Below are positions 1 to 12,504 of a stretch of 64,000 bases of DNA, piece by piece. Every line of letters starts with the position of its first letter. Positions within the stretch are counted from its first letter, which is position 1. The notes under the pieces are model-generated. The model saw nothing but the letters and a program-made list of their open reading frames with translations. It was not told the DNA's origin and searched no databases. Origin of the DNA: Stichopus chloronotus (taxonomy: Eukaryota; Echinodermata; Holothuroidea; Aspidochirotida; Stichopodidae); assembly GCA_021234535.1 (NCBI GenBank), contig CM037836.1:18955111-19019110 (forward strand), read 5' to 3'. The position numbers and the translations under genes were made by a program.

Positions 1-1499
1 TTCACAGCATAAGTTTCACCAGTTGGTTATTTCATACTGATGTTCAGCAACATCATGAAAACCACTTATGAGACAAATGAGCAGAGAATTGCAAGATTTT
101 GATGAGCTTTGAAAGTAAAGAAGGGATGACTGGTCATTCCCTCTGAGGAAATGAGGTCAAATATAAACCATGCTAGACAATACTACACTGACATGCATCC
201 ATCAACTCATAGTAAGGTAATCAATTCCAAAACAACTTGCTCACCACTTCCAGAGCTCCAATTCATGGCCTGCAATGAATCATCGAATTGTCAGCCTGAG
301 AGTGAATAGCATCCATGGAGGAACAGTATGTAACAAAATACATTTATATCAAGCTGACAAGGTAATCCTCAGACAAACATTGGACTGGAAGAGCATAGAT
401 TATCTCCAACAATAAGGAGAAAACTTAACAACTGTTACAGAGTTTGAGATTTTTTCAAAAAAGAAAGAAAAGAAGAAAAGAAAAGAAAAGAAAGAAGATT
501 ACCTGATCATCTTTTCTTCTCTCTCTTTTTTGGGGCCTTTGATATAGTGATTTGTGAGATGTGACAGTTGGACCTTACATACTTAACTTAGTAGCCCGTC
601 TGTACCTCAGAGAACAGAGTCTGACAGGGGCTTTCTGTGAACGCTGCTGTTGGCCATCAATAGCCTCTTTTCCAAGAAAGAATTATAGCAGCCACATTGA
701 TTCCAGGTTGTACTAAAGTTGTCAGGAAAAAGAAGTAACTGACCACCATTGAATGTGGATGTTTGCTTCGTTTTGGACTGGCAAACAAAATTATTACTCG
801 TCATTAACTGTTACAATGAAGTTTTAACGTTCACTTGGATTGAACCTTAAAGCACAATGTCGGTGTACATTACTTAGTATCTATATTCAGCATTCAATTC
901 CAATTCAAATTAAATATGTTGTAAATTACTTGATCAAAAATGCTTTGGCACAAAGAGTAAACAAATTCTTTAAATTAACCTTTAAAAAGTTAGTTTGGCA
1001 GTATACAGAATGAAGAACTGTAAAGTCTGCAAGAACTATAGTTTAGGAGATAGTTTTAAGACACACCTGTTTCATGCATTAAAGAATTTTGGCCAAATTT
1101 TGGCACAAAAACTTTAAGGGCAGTTCAAGTCTATAGATAAATTGAGAACTTTAGGATTGAAAGCATCAAAAAATGAGTGACCTGTAAATATATCAGGCAA
1201 CGTCACACATGAACTGTATTTACTGGTGTTTCTATCTTCTATTTAATTGATTTCTGGGGCCGGATGATTCCCAAGATGCTGAGTATGTATAATCTGAATC
1301 TGATCGTCTCCGAAAGAATTGTCGTTTTTACTACAGCAGTGTCACCTGTTCGGTGAAACATCAGCTTTTAACATGATGGTGATGTTGATCCACTGATGCT
1401 TAATATGTGATGTGTAAAAGCTTTGAGAATGGCAGTGAACTAAGTGTTTTTAGATGCTTTTTATTTCTGTCTCTCACACAATTTCCAAGTGTGCTACAT
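1..1499. other. Intergenic, no gene seen
   Basis: AT-rich without a convincing exon. The only clear feature is the polypurine tract at 457-498. Confidence 0.6.
457..498 (+). repeat. Polypurine (AAAAG)n tract
   Basis: A run of A and G only, mostly AAAAG and AAAG units. Simple repeat. Confidence 0.9.
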
Positions 1500-2010
1500 G
1501 CTAAGTAATGTCTCAAGGTCGCAGGGTTTCCAGATGTGCTACATACTGCTACTACCTCACTGTCACAGGGTTTCCAGATGTGCCTCATACTTTTATCTCA
1601 TTGTTTCCATATATGCTTAATACTATAGCCTTACTGTCACAGGGTTTCCGGTTGCACTTTACTGCTACTCACCATCTCACCGTGGGAGGCTGTTGCAGAG
1701 TTTCCAGATGTGCTACATTCTACTTTCTTACTGTCACAGGTTTGCCAGATGTGCTATATACTATCTAAGTTACTGTCACAGGGTCTCTAGATACATGTGC
1801 TAAAAACTATGTCATTGTCACAACTGATTGGTAGTTTTGCTACACAGCTACTATCTTGCTGTCACAGGGTTTCCAGATGTATTTATACTACTATCTCACT
1901 GACACAGGGTTTCCAGATATCCATCTTAAGTACTATAAGCTTACTGTCACAGCGTTGATCTCTAAATGTGTCACATACTACAATATCACTGCCACTGTTT
2001 CCAAATATAT
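1500..2010 (+). repeat. Degenerate minisatellite, about 40-43 bp unit
   Basis: About a dozen diverged units with the core TGTCACAGGGTTTCCAGATG followed by a TGCTACATACTACTATC-like tail. Cores are visible near 1522, 1565, 1640, 1697, 1736, 1780, 1864, 1906 and 1950. Spacing is 39-43 bp, or about twice that where a unit is worn. Confidence 0.85.
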
Positions 2011-4184
2011 CCTATGATCTCCCAGATATTTCAAAATTTTCTTGTCCCAACCTTTCTGTAATGACTTCTCTTCATGTTTAAGTTGTCCCTGGACATGCTT
2101 AGGCTGTTACTGTCTCAGTATCAAGGGTAGAAGTCAGCAAATCAACTAGAAACTAAAAACGTCAAACTTTGAACAAAATGTTAAAACTTCTCTGCAATGC
2201 CCTTTGTATAAGTCACCAAACATTCAGGTTCTAAATGTGTACAGACACAGGTACCCGGAAGGTAATTTTCCACTGATTATGGGTGACCTTCTTTGACAAA
2301 TAAAGTGATGATGTATGGGGGGGTACAGTTCCCATAAAACTATTCTCTCCAATGATGAAGAAAAGGTGGTTCAGGGTGATGGTAAGCCAGAGGAAATTAC
2401 CTCCCTCCAACTAAGGATTTCACAACAGCATCTGTCCCTGATCCAACAGTTGCCAAGGATAGGCATGATCTAACAATAACCAGACATTGACAGAAACATA
2501 ACCTTATGAGATTACATCATGAGAACATGAAGAAGAGTAACCTGTATACTTTTGTGTTACTTTTTTTATGATATATTGTCTACCTTTTTGGAGTGTCATA
2601 TATTAATCTGCATATAGCACTCAGTGTATATAATCGAGAACATGCTGCAAGTACTTCCTTGGGAAGTTACTTCCAGAAATTAATTTCTGCATCTGCTTGT
2701 TGTAGCCTACATATGAAACCTTCCAGGAAAACATGCCTTCATATGTAAAATTCCTAAAGTCATACATGCCTACTATATCCTTACATGTATCATAAATAAT
2801 CTTCAATTGAAATTGCTAGTTCACATTAGGCCCTACATTCTTTTGACGAGTCACATTCTGGGAGAGCTAAAAGCTTAAATCTTAATGGTATATCAACTAC
2901 CAAAATTTTATTGTATGATATCTGCAATAACTGCTCATGCATTAATCACTGCTATCACTGGGCTCCTCAAAACTTCATTGCTTGCACCTGATATAAATCT
3001 GGTAAATGTCTCCGCAGGTTATAAATCCTATTACCTTCACTTAACATGTCCACATAAAAGGCGGCAAAGTGAAATATCTGTCAAAAGCCTTACTTCTCTC
3101 ACTATCAAATTTGTTGAGTTGTGCGATGGGCCATGGAGTATGTACTTTATCAGTTTGACAACTACAGAAGTTAATTAGGATGTCTACGAGGTAGAAAGAA
3201 ACACCCGCAGTTTCCGGCCTTTGTCGGCACCGGGTCTTTGGTTCAACTGAAACGTCTTAATGAATCATTGCATGTAATAGTACGGCCAACTTCAGGTGGA
3301 CATTTACTACTCGAGTAACCACACATATGTGCTAATACGCTAAAAGTGTCAGTCTGATGGTGAACTGAAGTTCTTGAACACTGATTTAATTGGGTTACTG
3401 GAGTCTCTTGCTGTACAGTACTATCCTAAGACAATCACACATACATATTGCTCAACAATAACTATTTTTTTTCTGTGAGATCCATATGTATAGAGAGCCT
3501 AACTTTATGAGTTCGGACTTTAAACTTAAGCCTCACCAAAGTACATGGCTGACATCATCATTCGGAGGAAATTATGGGAGCATCAAGCTAATTTCAAGTA
3601 CCTACCAGGGATAGGAGGCTGGAAATGCTTCCTCAAAAGATTTCTGCTAGTCAACTTTCAGACAATTTATTACAACTACATGACCAATTTGGCTGAATTA
3701 CTTCAGGACTTATTTACAATGTGATGTTACCGTAATTTAGGCTTCATTTCAACATTATCTGAACCAAAATGTCCAAAAATTCTGAATGTTGCTTGAATTA
3801 CTTTACAGTCACGGTGAGCTAGTTCTATATGGGCCAACCCCACTGATTCATGTCTTAATTACACTGAATTTGAATCAAAGAGTAGCTTGGATTTTACAAT
3901 TTTAGCTATTAGTCAGGGCAATATGGACAGGGCCTACTCCATTCTGGTACCATTCATCTTTCAAATCTTTGCACAGATGTGAGTTCTCGCTGCCCCTCAT
4001 CTGGCATTGCACGATGTTGCATCGAATTTGTCCTGTACATGTGGGCACACTTTCTTTAAAAGTTGTGTGACATGAAAATGACATTTTGGAGTATTGAGTC
4101 CATTAAGCATTGGACATATAAAATATAACCAGAAAATCCATAGAAATCTGTCAAAGATTGACCAATCTACAGGAAAACTAGTAT
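2011..4184. other. Intergenic, no gene seen
   Basis: The longest open frame (2885-3178, +, 97 codons) has no recognisable family signature and ordinary AT-rich composition. I do not call it a gene. Confidence 0.5.
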
Positions 4185-4615
4185 CTCTATCATGAATAAA
4201 CGTTAGCTAAGTATGCAAATTTGCGAAGAGATGGACTCCTATGATATGTCTTATGTTAATTCTTTGTTCATGTAATCTTTATTTCAAGGGCATTTGAGAA
4301 TGAAATATACCCAGAGGGTTAATTTTGAATGCATGTATTTTCTTCTTCAAAAATATTGATATCACTTACCAATGTGAAACTATTAAATAATTAAGAGGAA
4401 ATACAGGCTTAAAAAAAGAAAAACTGACACTTTGCAACACTCCACGTCATCTGTCCACGTCATTATTCTCAAATGTTCAAAAGTCATATCTCAAAAACCA
4501 TAAAAGATACAATTTCAACAGATTTTCACTCAGGGTTTTACTTTGCAACTTCTGAATGAAGGGTGCTCTTTTCTGGAAGTATGTCACACAACCTTTAATG
4601 TACTAATCTTGCAAC
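4185..4615 (+). repeat. Dispersed repeat, copy A
   Basis: Aligns with 14755-15180 in the same orientation. Shared blocks include CAACAGATTTTCACTCAGGG, TGCAACTTCT.AATGAAG, GATATTGAT..C..ACCAATGTGAAAC and CTGACAC.TTGCAACA-type sequence. No coding capacity. Family unknown. Confidence 0.75.
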
Positions 4616-5604
4616 GACACTTTCCAGACCCTTGAATCCTTCTTTCAGATTGCCATAGTACTCTTCATACAGATCTGGTCATTTTATTTTTTCAAAGGGG
4701 TTAGGGGAAGGGACATAAACTACTTCTTGTAGGTCTACTTTTGCTGTGCATAGAACAGAAATGAGACACACTGAACGCTGGCAAAGCAGTGGTGGCAGTA
4801 GTCCAGTTTACAAGTTTTGGGTTGACAGAAAATGCTACAAAGGGAAACCTGACTGTTGAATTTGAAAGACCACAACTTGTTTTCTATGTCAGTACAACCA
4901 TGGCTCTGCTGATTCAGACCTTTCATACTGTTAATAGAGGAGGAACTTAATATATATGCAACTTGAATCTTCAATTTGTTTGTTATTCAAACCTTATGTC
5001 AAACTGGAAGTATTAAAGGTAAAGTCCATTTGATTAGTGAATACTTAATCACCTGCCGTCTACAGAGAATCTTCAATAAGAATGCTTCAATAATCGGAAG
5101 CCATCACAGAGGATGTGTTTTGCAATGAGTGTTGTGTTGGTGTTGATCGAGACTAACCAACAGACAGCAATCCAAGGAAAGTTTTGGTCTGGACTTATGA
5201 TGCTAGACATATGATAGAGTGTGCTAGGCCCAGCTAGCACGCGTACAGAAAATAGTACTCAAGTCTCCAATACGATACTTCATGTGAATAACTTGCAAGC
5301 CTCTACAAAACCATGGTGATGTCATTACTATTTGAAAACGTGTAGGGATGCAACAACCTAGACAAGTATGTGTCCCCCAAAAAATTATTGCATGTGTCCA
5401 TACAGTGAAAATATTGTGATGTAAGTGCTGGTCCGCCTAATGTGGCCTTTGATGAAACAAAACCAAAAAAAAGCATTACTTTATATATGACCTTTAACAT
5501 CCACATGTCTTCCAACCATTCACCATCAACTATTTCAAAAAACAAAAATGAAAAAAAAAAATAAACCCTAGCGTCACTGGCTATTATGGGAGTCCAGAAG
5601 GGAC
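4616..5604. other. Intergenic, no gene seen
   Basis: No exon or element recognised. Confidence 0.5.
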
Positions 5605-5960
5605 AAGTAACTTTTTATTTGTCTTAAACATCTACATTAACTTCCTTAAATACTTACATTAAGTGAAATACTACATTAACTCTCTTAAATTTTCACATGC
5701 CCTTCCCTTCATATCCACTCCAAGAAAGTTCATCTGGATATTTAAGAAAGTTACTGTGGATATTTCAGGCAGTTAAGGTGGATAGGCTATTTAAGAAATT
5801 TAAAGTGGATTTTTTAAAAAACTTAAAATAGATATTTAGGAAGCAGAAGTTTAGGAGGATAATTTGGCTGCAATTAATGTTAGGATCTAAGAGAGTTGAA
5901 GTGAATATTTACGAATGCCATGATGGACATTTAGTGGAAGTTTCCTCTTTTCTCCTTGGA
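5605..5960. repeat. Inverted array of TTAAGAAAGTTA-type units
   Basis: The right part repeats GTGGATATTTAAGAAAGTTA-like units every 25-35 bp. The left part carries the reverse complement (CATTAACTTCCTTAAATA, CATTAACTCTCTTAAATT). A single transcript could fold on itself. Confidence 0.55.
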
Positions 5961-8900
5961 ATTAACATATTTCACACGTTCAGGAAATTTTTCTCGAAGT
6001 AGCAATGTCAACGAAAACAAATCTTTCTTCAATATTGAACATTAATCAACACTCTCGATGAAAGGTCTATTTGGTTCGTAAAACATATCTGTAGTAGGCC
6101 TACTAGGGTGACGTAAACCTGGCGCCTTAAACGGGTATTTTAATTTCACCCTCACTTTAACAGAAGTCTTAGGAAAGTGAATTGTCTTCTGTCTACAGCC
6201 TCTCACTCTCATGCTGTTGGCATGGTAATCAGATGTGGTTACAGACTTGGTCCAGACCTAGACTCTGAGTACATGACATTTCCAATTAGAACAAACGTAA
6301 TCTTAGCCTTGTGAATTATCAATTGGCAAGGGTGTCAACAGCTCATCAAAAGACGGGGTGCAAGTTTGAGAGGCATGCAGATACCTACAATGGACATTAA
6401 TGTCTAAGCCTAGCCGAGCTAGGCTACAATAACACAGGTTACGCTAGGCTTTCGTTAGACAAGGTAGTAACTAGGGCTAGGCTAGTAGGCCTACAGCTTT
6501 AGGCAGAAAAACATTGTTTTCAGGGATGGAAAGTTATGACATGAAATGAAGATTTGTTTGGATTATAGACTTCATAAGCAACTTGCATCAAATTTGACTC
6601 AAATGTAGTAATACTGATCAAGGGTCATTTCTGCTGCCTCACCCGTTGTCGAACCGCGGGGGAAGTACATGTGCACGCTAAAAATGGTGTTTTGAAATAA
6701 AACATTTTTCAACACTTTTTGCCTCCACTTTGTAAACATGTTTAAAAAGTTCGAGATAGGTGGCCTTAACTTACTAAATTAATTTTTAGGCCTATTTTCC
6801 AGGCATCAAATCAATACTCACTCATGACCAGAATAATTTCTAATGAGTCCCGCTCTTACACAAATTTTCGACATTTATTCGTAAAACAGTGACAGAAAGT
6901 GCACTGAAATAGAAAGAAAAAACATGTAATCTTAATAACGCATGTTATTTTCGGCCACATGATTTTAGGGAGCGGAAAATCAGGTACGGAAACTACTGGG
7001 GATGGAAACTAACAGATACCAGGCTAAGGTAGTCCTAGGCCTACCAGCAGTGTGGTTGCACCTAGAGTGATGCACCTAGGATTTGATCAATGATTATGAA
7101 GTTAGTGAAAATCCACAACACTCATTTAGCCTAGGATGGGATTTTAGCACAAGTAGTAACTCACACAAATTATGCAAGGATATGAGAAGACTGTCTGTTG
7201 TGTCCCTTCTCATTCAAAAATCAAACACAGTATGAACCAAGATTTCTACCATTAGAAATATTTAATTTGTGCACCTAAATTGACACATTGCAACTTTTGT
7301 GAAGTCTTTAGCAAAGTTAAATGGAAGAGTAGAATAAGCCAAGAGGTATATCTGTCATGTAAATTTATGTCAGGTGGATCATCATTTTGGAAACATGGAG
7401 GCATTTTGAGGTGTATTCTGGGTTGCTTTGTTGAAGTGTTACAGTATTTCAAATTAGGGTACAAAGCCTAGCCTTTAGGCAATGGTGGAAAAACCTCATC
7501 AAAGAACCAGAAGACGTGTGACACGCTTCATAAGCAACATACTAGGCCTATGTTTAACTTAGGAATAAGGCTATGTCATTCTGCTTTCAATAAAATAGGT
7601 TGCCTGAAGTAATACCATTTCAGCAGTAGCTAGTGGTGCATCATTCCAGAGGATGTGTCATTCTAGGCTATGTGTACTTACTGTACTACTACTACAAATA
7701 AGGCTGGTTTATACTCCAGTTAATCACGCTATTCAGGCCACAACCAAAGCACTAGGATAGGGATAGTCTAGGCTAATCTATTATCAGTCTCGTGCTATAC
7801 TGAGCACTGATTCATACTTCGTTACTATACTCGTAGGGAATATAAGTCTCTAGGCTAGTATAATTCACTGTTGCCAGGTGCTTGTCAAAAGCACCTAGGT
7901 TATCCTTTTCTCTGGCTCCTATGACCAGGCCAAACATTAGCAGTGGGAAATCTGACCCCTTGACCTCGAAAAATTTCAAGCGGGAATGACGTCACACTTT
8001 TTTTGCCAAAGCTGAACATGTGTACGAATCGACAAAATAATACACAGATTTCATCGAAATATGCCCAATTTTAAGTATATCTACATACTTCGAACGTTGC
8101 AGTTTACGAGGACGAAAAAGCCATGTTTCGACAGTGCAAACTACATAGCCTAATTTCGCGAACAATTTTGAGGCTTAAATATGAGACTTACGGACATGGT
8201 TTGAAAATTGGCCCAAACTGTGCAAAACATGAGTGAAAAAAGAAAACATGCAGGGAGATGTTACAGAAATTTCTTTTTACATAATGCAACCGTCAAGAGA
8301 CAAAATCAATGACTAATACGGTTAGTCTTAGATGAAACTTACCGCTATTCCATAAAGCGCTAAGACAAACTCATTGTCATTGAAACAGCGTACACAATAT
8401 AACACTCGCGGACCAAACCAAAATATAATGTAGGGGGTTAACTTAAAAAAATGGTTATCACAAGGCAAGTACTTTTATGACAGAATAATTTTGATAAATT
8501 TTCATTGCATGTAAACTATTTCATATATTCTTCATTTGCACTAAACAACTTTGAAAAGACTTAGTCAATGGATAACACAGTTAGTGTTTAATGAAACACA
8601 AATCCAACTACCCATAATCCGAATTGGGTCCACACAACTAATACACTTGCAATTTCGGTCTTCAATAATGGAAAACACATTAAAATACGAATTTGGCTTT
8701 ATACTGTTAAGAATAAGGATATATCGACTAAATTTAATATAACAGAATGATATTAATATGAAGATATTACTACAACATGTTGATCTTTATGAACTTGAAG
8801 ATGATGCATGCCTGGGGTATGGGACCTAAGTTTAGCTTATCCTAACAACTGAAGCCCATAGTACAAATTATATTCATAGGGGAGAGGTGGACCTTTAGAT

Positions 8901-10124
8901 CTATTTATGATAATTTTACCCCCCCCCCTCCCATAATATATACCCCTTCACAAGAAACTGCAATAGTTACTGCATTATTACAGAACACATCTAGGAGTGT
9001 TGATATTGTTGTTTTACTAAGTAGTCTCATCTAAACAATGAGTCACACTCCTACAAACTGAAACACATATCATGCATGGGAGTCGGCCACAGCTTTTTAC
9101 CTGACATTCTCTCTGTGCAATCAAGGTTGCAAAGTTAAAAGAGTAAAGTGAACATCAATCACAAATTACAAGACAAGTCAAATAAATATTTCTTGATTTC
9201 TAAGTTTTATTAAATCCTTCTTTGGTACAGACTGACAACACAATTGATAACTTTGACATCAATGAAAGAAAACTTAATATGGAAGACAAGTTAGTATGAC
9301 ATACAAAAATCCATACATAACATTAACAAATGTATATAACATTGTTGAAGTTGTCAACATATTTTCATTCTGAAAGCTGTTGGCACACTAAGCAAAAGAA
9401 ATGCAAGGCAAGTGCTGCTTGTAGTAACCCATGCACAAGGACACATAAAATGACATGAAAGAGAAAAATTGGGAACACATGTCATTGGTAAAAGTGATCT
9501 ATACATCTACAATACAATGTACCTCCAACTTAAACATCATAAAAAAGCATACAACTCTTAAAAAAATGTGAAGTACTTTGAACAGCTTAATAGACGTGGT
9601 GAAATCAATATACACATCAACATCCACTACACATGCAATGTATTAACCATAGATGGCATAAAGCTGAAGAAACTAATTAACTGATACAACCAGGGAGATA
9701 TACTTAAAAACTTGCATACTGTATGAAAAGGACTGATACATATGCATGGTGAAAAACAATAACACCATTATTCATGAAACATATTGTGATAAGAATCACA
9801 TATTGTTCTCCACCACTTGCATGAAATGGCAGATGAATGCATTTTGCAAATAAATCTTTTTCCATATTGTATGATCAGGTATCAATTCACCCTGTCACTT
9901 CTTCTTTCTTCTTTTGAGAGATGGTGACACATCTGAACTTCTGAAGACATTAATTCACAAGCGTGCCCTGTGGTCAAACTCTCAATGACATAGCAATGAA
10001 TTCCATCGGCTTATGATTACTTAGGGAAGCCTCAACAAACACCTAAGGAGGTTGTTCCAGTCCCAAACAGTATTGGGGACAAACTGAAGTTACAGCAATT
10101 GGCAGTAATGCAAAACATGGATAG
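5961..10124. other. Intergenic, no gene seen
   Basis: Rich in TAGGCCTA-type motifs between 6080 and 7900. A strong - strand donor-like site (GTAAGT with upstream GCG) lies near 8336-8341 but I cannot attach a coding exon to it. Confidence 0.45.
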
Positions 10125-10312
10125 TACTATACCAGTCAGACAAGTATTTGTTAAGAGACTAAGATCTTCTAAAAGAGCAGTCATTGGCACAACTTCCCTG
10201 GAGTAGTCATTTGCTATAAACCTTGCAATACGTTGTTGCAAACCTTCCAATCTTTCAGTAAGAATTGTCTGCTGTGGGTCCCAGAAAGAAAAGCATATTC
10301 CAAGGAGGACCT
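10125..10312 (-). pseudogene. LINE reverse-transcriptase C-terminal relic
   Basis: The - strand reads FWDPQQTILTERLEGLQQRI then ARFIANDYSREVVPMTALLE, matching the conserved LINE pattern WDPY..I..LE.VQRRAARFV.NDYS at the C-terminal end of the reverse transcriptase. Just upstream, in another frame, is RSSLEYA, the expected preceding motif, so one frameshift separates them. The catalytic YADD region is absent. A dead fragment. Confidence 0.75.
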
Positions 10313-11742
10313 AATCAACTACCGGTACTGGTACCTTTATACTTTATAGTCAGTCAACTGAAGTTCTTTGGAATACAATGAAAGATAGTTGAAAGACACT
10401 CCTTGTAATAACTGCGGCAATTGCAACAGGGCCTAGGCAGGCCAATTCACAGCTTAACCTAAGGAAGGAAAAAGAAAGTAAAAATTAAGACTCATTGCAA
10501 GAGCAAACCCAAGACATGTTAGGCACATGCCTTAATTGTATCACTTGCTCCTTGGCTTAGTTGACGTACATAGTACTCTTCTACAAAGGCCTCATCAAGG
10601 AATACAAAATTTGTGTAGGTTTAGCCTATTAGTTTTCATTTCTTTTGCCTTTCTTTGTCCAAATTGTTCCAAATCAGTGAATGTCGTAATGTTCATAGGC
10701 ATAGGCTACCGTTCATACAAAATCTTCTGCTACAGATTTGTATTTGCGCAGCCGTTTGATAATTTTGGGCAGTGAAAAGTCATGTAGGCTATTGTCAAGC
10801 CAGATAGGCTTCAAATGTTACAGCAAGTCGTAATTACCAACATGAGTCTAGTCACTAAGTTATTTATCTACTACTACTAGGCCTACAGTACTGTTAACGT
10901 TACGTTAGCTAGCTTTTAATTCGTACGTACTGTATATATGCTGTTTAAAAATTCGCGCAACCTATAATAGCACTTTACATATGGAGCGAAGAGTCCTACA
11001 CGTAAGGCGGTTCCAAAATCAGTGATGCTAAATATGTGCCATTTACTTCACAATCTACGGGTGAAAATTAAAAAGTTTCACATGAATTAATGTTTAATGT
11101 GTTCTAAACACTAAAATGTTTTCAACTGCCACATATACAGTTTAATACGCAAACGTCCGAGATGAGAAAGATGCCTCTCACTCTCAGTTTCTACATGTTA
11201 CTTACCATTTTGTTCAACCCCTCTCTGAAATTTCTGATTATATGATCCCTTAGGAAAAGCACCTGCATAGTTTGACAACGAATACCTTTAATACGGTTTT
11301 GGTTAACGGTTCCGACCATTTTTTTCTTATTTTTTTACTGAATATTCATAGAAATGACGACATTTTAAGGGATCCTCTCAGTTCATATTTCACACAGTGA
11401 TGGTTTTGACGACAGCGATATGTGACTTCCGGTGTTGCTGGCAATATTGTGAAAATTGCGCAATAAACGGTCAAATCGCGGAGGAGACCTCCTACTGTTA
11501 GTAACTTAGGTCTTATGTTAGGCCTAACGTTAGGCCTAACGTTAGAAATTCTATGGTTCTAACTTGTAAGTAAATAAGACCTCAGTTAGGTGAGGTATCT
11601 TAGGCCTAAAACTGTTAACGCTAGTAACACAAATGAAAATATATAAGAGTAGCCTAGAGCAGGATAGACCTAGGCTAGGCCTACGTCTTCAAGTTAACTA
11701 TGTGCGTCCTAGGAATCCTCTCGACAAAACTGTTTAACTTAC
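10313..11742. other. Intergenic, no gene seen
   Basis: Contains two adjacent perfect palindromes GTTAGGCCTAAC (11517-11528 and 11529-11540) and another - strand donor-like site near 11200 (ATG directly followed by GTAAGT). Confidence 0.45.
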
Positions 11743-11960
11743 CCTAATCCAAATTGCATAAGCATAAGTCCAGGCTATATCCGCCAGGTGAAGGGTGATT
11801 CCACGTGACGGTTGTTGGTTGATCCAACCACTTCCTGATCCAACATTACACCATGAACACAGCATTACACGTACATCGGCCAACGACAGTATGGTGCCAT
11901 AGCTGGCGGGCGCGCGCCGTCCTTGGTATAAGCATAGATCATATAGAGGCCTAGAGGGGA
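11743..11960 (-). promoter_or_regulatory. Possible - strand promoter and 5' exon
   Basis: GC-rich patch with GGCGGG and GCGCGC (about 11906-11917), an E-box CACGTG (11802-11807) and, on the - strand, an ATG at 11865 whose frame stays open for 41 codons to a donor GTAAGT at 11742. The peptide is Trp-rich and unrecognised. It may be only a 5' UTR exon of a gene running left. Weak inference. Confidence 0.25.
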
Positions 11961-12504
11961 AGATAACATTCTCGCGCTGTTTTGTACAAACGATGTAATG
12001 TAAGTGAAGCCATATTTTTGCCTATCTAAAAGGGAGCCCTCTAAAAATGGGAAGGTAAACTGACGAAGTGCATGTACAGTATATAGGGAGACTAATTAAC
12101 ACACTGATGAATAATTTGCCTTGAAAAACAGTAAGAACGATGGAAAAAGAGAAGCAATATGATGAAAAAAATGAGAAACAACGAGAAATATATTTTATAA
12201 TCTTGACAGATATTTCAAGTGCGAACTATCAACGTAATTGATGGACAAGTATACATGACATAATGCCCTTTGAACCCCGCCACAGACTGTTTAGGACTGA
12301 TAAAAGATTTTCTTCCTTTTTTCATTGTTGTCAATCCAGCTCAAGTTTCTTTCTTTTTTGACAATATTCCCGCCGATATGTCGAGTTAATATAAGTCGGT
12401 ATCTCGCCAAAAAAAGAAATAATGAAATAAAATTGAGATAACAAGTCCTTCCAACACAATATCTAGACATTCGTATGTCCAATTATATCTGAACTTTTGA
12501 TTGT
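11961..12504. other. Intergenic, no gene seen
   Basis: AT-rich sequence with no element recognised. Confidence 0.5.

Noticed and set aside
503..536. Lysine-rich - strand micro-exon APKKREEKMI before a GTAATC donor
   Set aside because: It lies in a polypurine tract that would read as Lys/Glu/Arg in any case, and the acceptor is poor.
11517..11540. TTAGGC telomere-like repeat
   Set aside because: Only two palindromic copies; not a telomeric array.
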